Source: Nitrospinae bacterium RIFCSPLOWO2_12_39_16 (GTDB taxonomy: Bacteria; Nitrospinota; Nitrospinia; UBA9942). From it: 23,375 nucleotides of DNA. Made by a program: the position numbers and the translations under genes. Below, in pieces: positions 14,820 through 22,386 of the stretch. The stretch's first letter is position 1. Each line of letters starts with the position of its first letter. Where the stretch lies: assembly GCA_001805005.1 (NCBI GenBank), contig MHDO01000067.1, forward strand, positions 1 to 23,375, written 5' to 3'. The notes under the pieces are model-generated. The model worked only from the letters and a program-made list of their open reading frames with translations, did not search any database and was not told where the DNA came from.

Positions 14820-16340
14820 ATGGAGAAATTGCAGGAAGTGGAAAAAAAGAAAACGCTGACATATCTTATTCTTATTATCCTTTTCCATTTATCTTTTTGG
14901 TTTACTATCTCATCAAATCTGACTATTCATCCTGATGAGGCAGACCACTGGGTATGGTCACAGCATCTCTCATGGGGTTACTTTGAACATCCACCGATGA
15001 TAGCCTTTGTCATAAGGCTCTTTACCGATATATTTGGCGATAAATGGTATGCAATAGAACTATGCTCTCAGTCAATGTCCCTTCTGACAATCATATTTCT
15101 ATTTATTCTTTCTAAAGAACTATTTGGGAATGAGGCAGCACTGCTTTCAGTGATAATAGCTGAATCCATGCCGATGTTTTTCATAGGCAGTACGATTTTG
15201 ACAATTGACAATATCATGATTGTCTTCTGGATAATAACGACTTATCTGTTTTTAAAAGGTTTGAAGGAAGATAAAAAAGTTTTTCTCTTGTTATCAGGTG
15301 TTACATTTGGTCTCGGTCTGATGTCAAAATATACGATGATACTTCTTCCTGCCTCCATGTTTTTGTATTTAGTTATTTCGCCCCGTCACAGGGTTTTGCT
15401 AAAAAGAAAAGAGCCGTATTTATCTTTTTTGATAGGGCTGATTATTTTCTCCCCTGTCATTATCTGGAATGCACAGAACGATTGGCTATCCTTTAAATAC
15501 CAATTTACCAAAGGGCTTACAGGCGGAGAGAAAGGGGGACAGTTCTTCTTTTTCATCGGAAGCCAGTTTGTGATTCTTGGGCCAACCATGTTTCCATTTT
15601 TCTTATATTCATTGTATAAGGGGTTTCGTGGTTCGGGTTTCGGGGTTAAAATCTTCAATCTTCAATCTTCAATCTTCAATCTTCAATCCGCAATTCTTTA
15701 TCTAACCGTTCTTGCTTCATTTCCCTTTTTCTTTTTTGCCTTTGCAAGTTTCAGGTCAAAATATACAGATGTAAGCTGGAGTGATGTGGCATTGATAGTT
15801 GGTATAATACTTATGAGCAAGGTATTGACTAATATATATAGGGGAATGGATATAAGGAGGAAGATTATTATATCTTCAGCCCTTTTCATCCCCGGATTTT
15901 TGCTTTCCGGTTTTCTTGCTGTCCACTCTGTCAAACCTTTTCCGTTCATTCCAAAAAATGTTGACAAGTCACTTGAAATGTTCGGATGGGATGAGATTGG
16001 TGCAAAGGCTGAAGAGGCATTCAATAAATATTTGCCTGATGAGAAAAGAAGATATATAATTTCCAAAGAGTATCAGATGGCAGGCTCACTCTCATTTTAT
16101 ACCCCTTCTCATCCAATTCCATACAGCTTTAATAAGTCCATGAGAAATATCTGGTTAAGGGTAGAGGACATTGGAAAGGGAGCGGCACTCATGGTGTGTG
16201 CTGAAAATGACGGCAATGAGTGTGTTGAAAAGGCTGGGAAACTTTTTAAGGATATAAAAGAGGTGGAGAGGATGGATGTAAAGAGGAGGGGAGAGGTAGT
16301 GAAGTCTGTAAAGATGTATGTTTGCAGGGAGATAAAATGA
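14820..16340 (+). CDS. GT39-type (ArnT/PMT-like) membrane glycosyltransferase with a repeat-encoded insert
   Basis: The 506-residue protein has about ten hydrophobic segments and the N-terminal loop motif HPDEADHWVWSQHLSWGYFEHPPM (37-60, written in part), with the acidic D39/E40 pair used by this fold. Such enzymes take sugars from polyprenyl-phosphate donors and add them to lipid, glycan or protein on the outer face; the GT2 enzyme upstream is a plausible donor maker. Residues 278-291 (IFNLQSSIFNLQSA) are encoded by five TTCAATC heptamers inside a loop between two membrane segments, after a related degenerate tract (GFRGSGFG, 268-275). The start has no Shine-Dalgarno. Its stop overlaps the lipoprotein ATG (ATGA). 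Confidence 0.85.
   Translation: MEKLQEVEKKKTLTYLILIILFHLSFWFTISSNLTIHPDEADHWVWSQHLSWGYFEHPPMIAFVIRLFTDIFGDKWYAIELCSQSMSLLTIIFLFILSKELFGNEAALLSVIIAESMPMFFIGSTILTIDNIMIVFWIITTYLFLKGLKEDKKVFLLLSGVTFGLGLMSKYTMILLPASMFLYLVISPRHRVLLKRKEPYLSFLIGLIIFSPVIIWNAQNDWLSFKYQFTKGLTGGEKGGQFFFFIGSQFVILGPTMFPFFLYSLYKGFRGSGFGVKIFNLQSSIFNLQSAILYLTVLASFPFFFFAFASFRSKYTDVSWSDVALIVGIILMSKVLTNIYRGMDIRRKIIISSALFIPGFLLSGFLAVHSVKPFPFIPKNVDKSLEMFGWDEIGAKAEEAFNKYLPDEKRRYIISKEYQMAGSLSFYTPSHPIPYSFNKSMRNIWLRVEDIGKGAALMVCAENDGNECVEKAGKLFKDIKEVERMDVKRRGEVVKSVKMYVCREIK
15622..15647 (+). repeat. Degenerate heptanucleotide tract (GGTTTCG) in the GT39-type gene
   Basis: GGTTTCG (15622-15628), TGGTTCG, GGTTTCG and a partial GGGTT follow a 7-base period. 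It lies seven bases before the TTCAATC tract, so two unrelated heptamer tracts sit side by side. Confidence 0.55.
15654..15688 (+). repeat. Heptanucleotide tract (TTCAATC)5 inside the GT39-type gene
   Basis: Five perfect TTCAATC units, preceded by ATC (15651-15653) of a further unit. The period is not a multiple of three. All three frames through the tract are free of stops; after a slip the ribosome would meet TAA at 15703-15705 or TGA at 15782-15784. Confidence 0.95.
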
Positions 16341-17263
16341 GGAAACTGATTCTGATTATTTTTGTATTCATAACTTTATTGGGAGTATCTTGTAACAAAC
16401 CCGCTGAAAAGAAAAGCGGTAGTTCTAATACTATAGCTAATCTTATGCCTGATATGAGTAAGGAAGGTCAGTGGAAGACTGAAGGAAAAATCAGGTGTTA
16501 TAAAGGTGAAGAGCTTTTTGACTATATGGATGGCGGGGCAGAACTTTATCATGCATACGGATTTAAAAGGGCATGTGTGCAGGATTACCAGAATGGTGGT
16601 AATCTCTATACAATGGAAATTTATGAGATGGAAAGTTCCCCAAAGGCATTTGGTATCTATTCTCTTGACAGAGAGGGGGAACATCCATCTATTAAGCAGG
16701 ATGCAACATATCAGGATGGTTCATTAAATATCTGGAAAGACCGCTATTATATACGCATTTTTATTTCACAAAAAGGCTCTAACATAAAAGAAGAGATGTT
16801 GTCTTTAGGGGGAAATGCAGTATCACAAATTAAGGGTGAAGGCGAGATGCCGTCTCTTATTAAACTTATTCCTGCCGGTGCTAAGAAGGATTCGCCAGCC
16901 TCTTTCTGGCAGATGGGTCCTATAAATAATATCTTTTTTATATCACATGAGAATCTTTTAAATCTTGAAGGAGATTCAGAGGGGGTTACATTCCTTTTTC
17001 CTACAGAGAAAGGAGATGTGAGGATAATTCTCATTCGTTATTCTGACTCTAAACAGGCAAAGGATTCGTTTGATAAATTTATTGGCGGATATTTTTCACA
17101 GCCTCCATCTTCAAAAGAAGGAGATGAGTATAAGGGGAAGAAAGGCGAGAAGACAGTAATTGCAAAGGTGAAAGATAACTATCTGTTTTTATCAGCAGGA
17201 ACTGATGAGTCAGAGACTAACAAGGCTCTCCTTGAGTCCTTAAAACCTTTGGAGGCAAAATGA
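16337..17263 (+). CDS. DUF6599-type lipoprotein
   Basis: The 308-residue protein has a short signal peptide (MRKLILIIFVFITLLGVSC) ending in a likely lipid-modified cysteine (C19), though the lipobox has Gly at the -3 position. The conserved YMDGGAELYHAYGF (about 59-72) and EIYEMESSPKAFGIYS blocks match the DUF6599 family of uncharacterised exported proteins. The frame opens earlier (16322), but the ATG at 16337 is chosen for its signal peptide and GGGAG (16327-16331) 5 bases upstream; it overlaps the GT39-type stop. The next gene overlaps its stop. DUF6599 proteins often accompany DUF362 genes, as here two genes later; no function is known. Confidence 0.83.
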   Translation: MRKLILIIFVFITLLGVSCNKPAEKKSGSSNTIANLMPDMSKEGQWKTEGKIRCYKGEELFDYMDGGAELYHAYGFKRACVQDYQNGGNLYTMEIYEMESSPKAFGIYSLDREGEHPSIKQDATYQDGSLNIWKDRYYIRIFISQKGSNIKEEMLSLGGNAVSQIKGEGEMPSLIKLIPAGAKKDSPASFWQMGPINNIFFISHENLLNLEGDSEGVTFLFPTEKGDVRIILIRYSDSKQAKDSFDKFIGGYFSQPPSSKEGDEYKGKKGEKTVIAKVKDNYLFLSAGTDESETNKALLESLKPLEAK

Positions 17264-17751
17264 AAAGGGCTATAATTTTCTTTATAGGCGGAGCTATCGC
17301 TGCAACTGTAGGTTTCCTGATAGGACTGCCTTTTCACGACAGACTCTTAAGATGGGTTATTGTAGGGGCATTTATCAGCATATTCTGTCATGGATATGAT
17401 GTCCGCGATAAGAAATTAGTCTTTACTCCCTTTATCGGGGGTGGGGCAGTGGTTTTAGGGTGGTTTTTTGGAAAATATATTACATATACTATGGTTGTCT
17501 GGCCCCTTTTCGGTTTGATAGTTGGTATGACAGTTCCAAATCAAATGACAATATCTGAAAGGATTAAAAAAGCCATTTTTGGTTTTATAGGCGGATTTGC
17601 AGGTGTCCACTTTTTCCCATTTATTTATTTTGGAGTATTACCGCTGCTCGGTTTCCCTTTCATGGCCTGGGATATTGAGAAGATGGGTCTAATTCTATCA
17701 GGCGGGATGATTGCATTATCAGTTTCACTTGGAGGCAAGAAAGATGGTTGA
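17260..17751 (+). CDS. Hypothetical multi-pass membrane protein
   Basis: The 163-residue protein is not one I recognise. It has five or so hydrophobic segments, with conserved-looking glycine-rich turns (FIGGAIAATVGFLIGLPFHD at the start, GFIGGFAGVHFFPF later), and a polar loop (HGYDVRDKK). The start overlaps the lipoprotein stop (ATGA), with GGAGG (17251-17255) 4 bases before the ATG. Its end overlaps the DUF362 start by 8 bases. This tight coupling suggests it works with the lipoprotein and the DUF362 protein in the envelope; its role is unknown. Confidence 0.72.
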   Translation: MKRAIIFFIGGAIAATVGFLIGLPFHDRLLRWVIVGAFISIFCHGYDVRDKKLVFTPFIGGGAVVLGWFFGKYITYTMVVWPLFGLIVGMTVPNQMTISERIKKAIFGFIGGFAGVHFFPFIYFGVLPLLGFPFMAWDIEKMGLILSGGMIALSVSLGGKKDG

Positions 17752-18811
17752 CAATTTTAAACGACTCTCCCGCAGAAACTTTCTCAAGAGCATGGCTTAT
17801 GGGGCTGCTGCCCTCTCATCCCTGCAGTTGTCATCATGTTCATACGAAGTTAAGCCTTCCCGTTCCGGGGCAAAAGGAATCTTTGCACAGGAGGGAAAGT
17901 CTCTTCTTGTTGCTGTTGAGGGGAATAACCCACAGAAGATGATGGAAAAGGCACTTGATGCAATTGGAGGACTAAAACCCTTACTTGGTAAGGGGAAGAA
18001 AGCCTTACTCAAAGGAAATTTCGTTTTTGCACAGCCATTTCCAATCACAACTGACCCTCAGATTGCCCTCTTATTCGGGAGGCATTTGAAAGATTCAGGC
18101 TTTGAACAGGTGAATGTGTTTGATGCACCGGGGACATATTTAATTGATTCTAAGGAAAAGAGCTTTGACATGAACGGTCTTTTGGAGCATAAGAACCCTT
18201 ATGATATTGGTTTTTATGCTGGTGATGCAGGCGAGAGGAGTGAATTTATAATGACTCAGGATTCCAAATGGAAGGCATATTCTGAAATTGGAGTTCATCA
18301 GGACATATACACAACACCTGTAATTATCAATATGCCGTGCCTTAAAAGGCATCATACATCCTATCTAACCTGTGCATTAAAAAATAATTTTGGTGCAATC
18401 TTTGGTCCCCAGAGATGGGATGCCCATATCCGCGGCGAAGGGATAAAAAAGATGACTCGCTTAAAAGCCGAGTCAAGACAAGAAGATAAATTCAGGAATA
18501 TCTACCATTTTATGGATGCGATAGCAGAGTTTGCCGATGCTGTCCGTCCGGAGCTTACATTTGTAGATGCGAGGTCAATCCTAACACGAGGAGGACCTAC
18601 AGCAGGGATTGGAAAGATTAAGACAGGAGTTAATTTATTTATTCTGAGTCAGGACATGGTTGCAGTAGATGCCTACTGTTCAAAGATTATGGAAAAGCAC
18701 GATGACTCTTATTCAACAGAGATGATACTCCCGTATTTAAAGACAGCAGAAAGATTAGGGCTGGGAACAATGGATTTGAGTAAGGTAAAGGTAATGGAGA
18801 TTAGCTCATAG
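17744..18811 (+). CDS. DUF362 protein, Tat-exported lipoprotein
   Basis: The 355-residue protein begins with a Tat signal: SRRNFLKS near residue 8, then a hydrophobic stretch and a lipobox-like LSSC (about 30-33), so it is probably exported folded and lipid-anchored. The body has the DUF362 blocks INMPCLKRHHTSYLTCALKNNFG, FADAVRPELTFVDA and LILSQDMVAVDAYC (given loosely). Some DUF362 relatives carry ferredoxin-like 4Fe-4S motifs; I see no CxxCxxC motif here, so it may lack the cluster, or its folding may need another cofactor. The ATG at 17744 is chosen over 17711 because GGAGG (17731-17735) lies 8 bases upstream and it yields the Tat signal. Its stop is inside a heptamer tract. Confidence 0.87.
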   Translation: MVDNFKRLSRRNFLKSMAYGAAALSSLQLSSCSYEVKPSRSGAKGIFAQEGKSLLVAVEGNNPQKMMEKALDAIGGLKPLLGKGKKALLKGNFVFAQPFPITTDPQIALLFGRHLKDSGFEQVNVFDAPGTYLIDSKEKSFDMNGLLEHKNPYDIGFYAGDAGERSEFIMTQDSKWKAYSEIGVHQDIYTTPVIINMPCLKRHHTSYLTCALKNNFGAIFGPQRWDAHIRGEGIKKMTRLKAESRQEDKFRNIYHFMDAIAEFADAVRPELTFVDARSILTRGGPTAGIGKIKTGVNLFILSQDMVAVDAYCSKIMEKHDDSYSTEMILPYLKTAERLGLGTMDLSKVKVMEISS

Positions 18812-18832
18812 TTCATGGCTCATGGTTATCAG
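18805..18832 (+). repeat. Heptanucleotide tract (CTCATGG-type) between the DUF362 gene and lptF
   Basis: CTCATAG, TTCATGG, CTCATGG and TTATCAG follow a 7-base period. The DUF362 stop (TAG, 18809-18811) lies in the first unit and lptF begins 3 bases after the last, with no ribosome site visible. Confidence 0.6.
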
Positions 18833-18834
18833 CT

Positions 18835-19989
18835 ATGAAAATATTAGACAGATATATTCTAAAAGAGCTGGTTAAGTTTTTTATATTGAGTGTATTCATA
18901 CTGACACTTGTTCTTTTCCTTGACCAGCTTCACTTTTTATCCGAGATGATTTTAAACAGAGGGGTGGCGGTTAGGGATATGCTGCTGCTTATCCTTTACA
19001 TCTCTCCCGCTTTTCTTGCCTTAACAATACCACTCTCTGTTCTGTTTGCATCTCTTATGACATTCAGCCGTCTCTCGGGTGATAATGAGATTATTGCAGT
19101 TCGTGCGGCAGGCATAAGTATGTATAGGCTTATGCTGCCTGTCCTTATCCTGTGCACTTTTACATATCTTGCAAGCGGCTATATCATGCTCTATCTCCAG
19201 CACAGGGGGAATTACGCTTTTAAAAATTTTATCCTTCAGGTGTCAATGAGAAAGGCAAATTTTGAAATAAAGGAGAGGGTATTCAACAATGATTTTAAGG
19301 ATTTAATAATATATGTTGAGGAGAGGGAGATTGGCTCATCGGTTATGAAGGGAATATTTATATATGATTCACAGCAAAATTCAGAGCCCCAGGTAATTAC
19401 GGCGAGGGAGGGGAGATTTGTGGCAGACCCCGAGACTATGAAGATTCTGCTTCAACTAAAGGACGGAACTATCAACAGGATGGTAGATAAGATGAACAGG
19501 TATCAACTGCTTACCTTTGATACATACGATATCCTGGTTGATATGGGTAAAGGCGAGGGTAAATATACTATAGCAAAAGAGCCGAGGGAGATGTCAGTAA
19601 GAGAACTCAAAAAGAGGATGGCAGGGTTAAGACAGGAAAAAAAGGAAACCTTTATAGAAGAGGTTGAGATACAGACAAAATACTCGCTTCCGTTTGCCTG
19701 CTTTGTTTTTGGTCTGTTCGGTGCGCCGCTGGGCATCAAGGTTCACAGGTCAGGGAAGAGGGGAGGGCTGGGAATTGGACTTATTATAGTTATTGCAGAT
19801 TATATATTTCTTCTTGCAGGACAGGCATTGGGGAGGGAGGGGCGGGTTTCACCGGTCATTGCCCTATGGCTGCCTAATATTCTCATCGGTGGTCTTGGCA
19901 TATATCTGCTTAACAGGATATCCAAGGAGGCTATGCCTTTTGAGTTTATGATGAAATTGTCAGAGTTTATAGAAAAGGTGAGGAGATGA
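18835..19989 (+). CDS. lptF: LPS export permease LptF
   Basis: The 384-residue protein begins MKILDRYILKELVKFFILSV, the family's usual start, and has three N-terminal and three C-terminal membrane segments around a periplasmic beta-jellyroll domain (about 110-260). With LptG and the ATPase LptB it drives lipopolysaccharide from the inner membrane to LptC and the bridge. The motif NEIIAVRAAGIS (about 85-96) is the cytoplasmic coupling helix that contacts LptB. No Shine-Dalgarno is visible; the start follows a heptamer tract. Its stop overlaps the lptG start (ATGA). No lptB, lptC or lptA gene is within the window. Confidence 0.95.
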   Translation: MKILDRYILKELVKFFILSVFILTLVLFLDQLHFLSEMILNRGVAVRDMLLLILYISPAFLALTIPLSVLFASLMTFSRLSGDNEIIAVRAAGISMYRLMLPVLILCTFTYLASGYIMLYLQHRGNYAFKNFILQVSMRKANFEIKERVFNNDFKDLIIYVEEREIGSSVMKGIFIYDSQQNSEPQVITAREGRFVADPETMKILLQLKDGTINRMVDKMNRYQLLTFDTYDILVDMGKGEGKYTIAKEPREMSVRELKKRMAGLRQEKKETFIEEVEIQTKYSLPFACFVFGLFGAPLGIKVHRSGKRGGLGIGLIIVIADYIFLLAGQALGREGRVSPVIALWLPNILIGGLGIYLLNRISKEAMPFEFMMKLSEFIEKVRR

Positions 19990-21065
19990 GGATTCTAAAC
20001 CGCTATATCTTTAGCGAATATATTAAGATATTTTTTATCACCCTCACAGTCCTGACCCTCCTTTTCACAGTAGTTGATTTTTTTGAGAAGGTTGAGGAAT
20101 TTGTAAAATTCAAGGCTTCCATCATCTCAATATTCAAATACCTGCTTTTTAAGGTGCCGCTATTTATACATTTCATGGTGCCTATGGCTGTCCTTCTCTC
20201 AACTGTGATATGCATGGGAATCCTGTCAAGGCATAACGAGATAACTGCAATGAAGGCATGCGGCATGGGGCTTCATAGAATTACAATGCCGATATTAACT
20301 ACTGCCGCTGTTATAAGTTTTTTTGTGTTTTTGAATAGCGAATATATGCTCCCCCTGACAAACCGTATTACAAACCATACATTCAGGGTTGATATAAAAA
20401 AGCAGATAGAGAGGGGGATATATCAGAAGAACAGGATGTGGTATAGGTCAGAGAACGGCAATATATGGAATATTGACCTCTTTGATGCACAGGCAGGGAC
20501 ACTCATAGGCGTATCAATATTCAGATTTCATGACGGGAGGCTGAAGGAGAGGATAGACTGCGGACACGCAAAATGGACAGGGACAGAATGGCTCTTTTCC
20601 GGCGGATGGATCAGAAATTTTGACGAGGAGGGGTCATTTAATTCTGAATATTTTGAGAACAGGGTTTTCCCTTTACCCGAGAAGCCTTCTGATTTTATGA
20701 CAATCAGTATTGCTCCTGAAGAAATGGGTTTTCAGGAGATAAGGGGGTATATAAAAAAGATTAAAAAGGAAGGGCTGGATGCCACAAGATATATAGTGGA
20801 TATGCATATTAAACTATCCTTCCCTGCAATAGCCTTTATAATGGCATTGATAGGCATTCCGTTTTCAATGAGGACGGGGAGGCAGGGCGGCTTTACAGTG
20901 GGAATCGGGTTGAGTGTAGTTATAGGTTTTGTAATATGGTTTATATTCTCAATGGGCGTATCACTTGGTCACGCAGGAAAATTACCCCCCTTTATATCTG
21001 CGTGGGGTGCTAATATTATTTTCACAGCAGGAGGATTTTACTTTTTGACGACATCAAGGCAGTAA
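19986..21065 (+). CDS. lptG: LPS export permease LptG
   Basis: The 359-residue protein starts MRILNRYIFSEYIKIFFITL and shows the same build as LptF: N-terminal helices, the coupling helix NEITAMKACGMGLHRI (about 80-95), a central periplasmic domain and C-terminal helices with GIPFSMRTGRQGGFTVGIGL. It pairs with LptF in the LptB2FG transporter. A ribosome site AAGGTG/AGGAG lies inside the lptF end, and the 4-base overlap implies coupled translation. The pair in this order is conserved across Gram-negative bacteria. I separate the two by position and sequence; the F/G assignment follows the usual gene order. Confidence 0.94.
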   Translation: MRILNRYIFSEYIKIFFITLTVLTLLFTVVDFFEKVEEFVKFKASIISIFKYLLFKVPLFIHFMVPMAVLLSTVICMGILSRHNEITAMKACGMGLHRITMPILTTAAVISFFVFLNSEYMLPLTNRITNHTFRVDIKKQIERGIYQKNRMWYRSENGNIWNIDLFDAQAGTLIGVSIFRFHDGRLKERIDCGHAKWTGTEWLFSGGWIRNFDEEGSFNSEYFENRVFPLPEKPSDFMTISIAPEEMGFQEIRGYIKKIKKEGLDATRYIVDMHIKLSFPAIAFIMALIGIPFSMRTGRQGGFTVGIGLSVVIGFVIWFIFSMGVSLGHAGKLPPFISAWGANIIFTAGGFYFLTTSRQ

Positions 21066-21066
21066 T

Positions 21067-21636
21067 ATGTTAGACACAATTCTAAATTTTGATAAAAATC
21101 TATTTTTTATAATTAATAATGGCTGGACAAATCCTTTAAGTGACATATTATTTGCCGCATTGACACTCCTCGGCTCAGATTATGTAATAATTCCGCTTAT
21201 AGCTCTAATCTTTTATTTTTTTGACAGGAAGAATTTTAAAAGGAATTTTACCCTGCTTATATCATCTCTATTAATAGGGGGTATTTTAGTCCATATTTTA
21301 AAAGAACTGGTGGATAGACCCCGTCCCCTTGGCGGCATGGAAGAATTAATTAAAGAAGGCAAGGTTAGTATCAATGTGATTTTTGAGCCTCTTTTAGCGG
21401 CATCATTTCCGTCGGGACATTCGCAGACCATTTTTACAGCAGCTACAGTTTTAGGTTATATTTATAAAAGATATATCGGAATATTTTTTCTTATTGCCTT
21501 TCTGTCAGGCGTATCCCGTATTTATGTTGGCGCCCATTATCCCCTTGATGTATTGGCAGGAGGGATAATCGGGGTGATTGTTTCAATAACCATGATTTTT
21601 ATATTTAAAAGGAACGGATGGGTAATTTATGATTAA
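21067..21636 (+). CDS. PAP2-family membrane phosphatase
   Basis: The 189-residue membrane protein has the three PAP2 motifs: KELVDRPRP (about 79-87), PSGHS (about 115-119, catalytic histidine H118) and SRIYVGAHYPLD (about 145-156, H nucleophile region). These enzymes remove phosphate from lipid phosphates such as undecaprenyl pyrophosphate, phosphatidic acid or lipid A, on the outer face of the inner membrane. Its place directly after lptG (one base between stop and start) hints at lipid A or undecaprenyl phosphate, but the substrate cannot be told from sequence. There is only a weak AAGG upstream. It is convergent with the YdjM-like gene, with 16 bases between. Confidence 0.9.
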   Translation: MLDTILNFDKNLFFIINNGWTNPLSDILFAALTLLGSDYVIIPLIALIFYFFDRKNFKRNFTLLISSLLIGGILVHILKELVDRPRPLGGMEELIKEGKVSINVIFEPLLAASFPSGHSQTIFTAATVLGYIYKRYIGIFFLIAFLSGVSRIYVGAHYPLDVLAGGIIGVIVSITMIFIFKRNGWVIYD

Positions 21637-21652
21637 AGGCTAAAGGAATTTT

Positions 21653-22186
21653 TTAATATTTATAATCTTCCTTATTTTTATATAGTTTTTCCTCTGCCAA
21701 TTCTCTCCTTTCAGGAAGCCATTTAGAGAGAAGTATTCCGCCTGAAATAACAAAACTTATAACCTCAGCGAAAAGTGTATATGGGTATTTCACGAGTATA
21801 TAATAAGTGTAAAATGATTCTGCAAAGGAAAATCTGCGATAATCTGAAAGACTGCCGACAATTGGCCAGAAGGCAATTGATAGTGCTATTGTATCCTGAA
21901 CTAAATGGAGAATACAGCCGAACCAGATTGAGAAAAAGATTTTCCTGTATTTTGGGAATGAATATAAGAGGGGTAAAAATAGCAATAACTGTATAATAAC
22001 TGAATGAGCTATTCCCCTCCCCGGTAATTGAAAAAGTATATTTAAGGGTTTATCAATCAAATCGGGGAGATACGCACCAAAGAGTAAAAAATATAAGCTA
22101 AATTCTATGTTATATCTTTTCGCCAGATTCTGGACTACATAGGTATTTGCATAATGTCCCAATATCATAATAATTTCATAATACAT
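21653..22186 (-). CDS. YdjM-like membrane-bound metal-dependent hydrolase
   Basis: The 177-residue protein has four or so hydrophobic segments and the scattered His/Asp pattern of the YdjM (DUF457-type) family: GHYANTYVV near the start, GAYLPDLIDKP (about 37-47), GRGIAHSV (about 56-63) and CILHLVQDT (about 91-99). The family is described as inner-membrane metal-dependent hydrolases of unknown substrate; in E. coli ydjM is SOS-regulated, but I see no LexA-type site here. An ATG at 22168 is an alternative start, and neither has a strong ribosome site. It is divergent from gatB, sharing the 200-base gap that contains repeat copy 3. Confidence 0.75.
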   Translation of the reverse strand: MYYEIIMILGHYANTYVVQNLAKRYNIEFSLYFLLFGAYLPDLIDKPLNILFQLPGRGIAHSVIIQLLLFLPLLYSFPKYRKIFFSIWFGCILHLVQDTIALSIAFWPIVGSLSDYRRFSFAESFYTYYILVKYPYTLFAEVISFVISGGILLSKWLPERRELAEEKLYKNKEDYKY

Positions 22187-22230
22187 TTAGTAAAGATAAA
22201 AGTCAAAATTTCTCTATCAGATACACTTCA

Positions 22231-22259
22231 TTGATATTTATAGTGAATTCTGTTATATT
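22231..22259 (+). promoter_or_regulatory. Predicted gatB promoter
   Basis: TTGATA (22231-22236) and TATATT (22254-22259) are exactly 17 bases apart. RNA would begin near 22266, so the inverted-repeat element (copy 3) would be in the gatB leader. Confidence 0.5.
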
Positions 22260-22279
22260 TGCCTTGTTCAGAATAAAAA

Positions 22280-22363
22280 TTAATTAATCCACAGATTACG
22301 CAGATTTCACAGATTTTTTAAAGTATCCTGTTTTAATCTGCGGTAATCTGCGAAATCTGCGGA
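22280..22363 (-). repeat. Intergenic inverted-repeat element, copy 3 (reversed)
   Basis: Read on the minus strand it matches copy 2: the TTAATCCACAGATTACGCAG block at 22284-22303 is the complement of the copy 2 right arm. The other arm has ATCTGCGG, ATCTGCGA and ATCTGCGGA at about 10-base spacing (22336-22363). It lies upstream of gatB, with the ribosome site AAAGGAG (22377-22382) just after it. Confidence 0.75.
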
Positions 22364-22386
22364 TATGTATTTCCTAAAGGAGATTT

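Noticed and set aside
16506..16727. Plus-strand 73-codon frame inside the DUF6599 gene
   Set aside because: It is an out-of-frame shadow; the DUF6599 frame has a signal peptide, ribosome site and family motifs.
21775..21996. Plus-strand 73-codon frame opposite the YdjM-like gene
   Set aside because: The minus-strand frame has hydrophobic segments and family His/Asp motifs; the plus frame has none.
22281..22363. DnaA-box or origin-like signal in the TTAATCCACAG repeats
   Set aside because: The matches to TTATNCACA are imperfect, come from the dispersed palindromic element, and no dnaA, dnaN or other origin gene is nearby.
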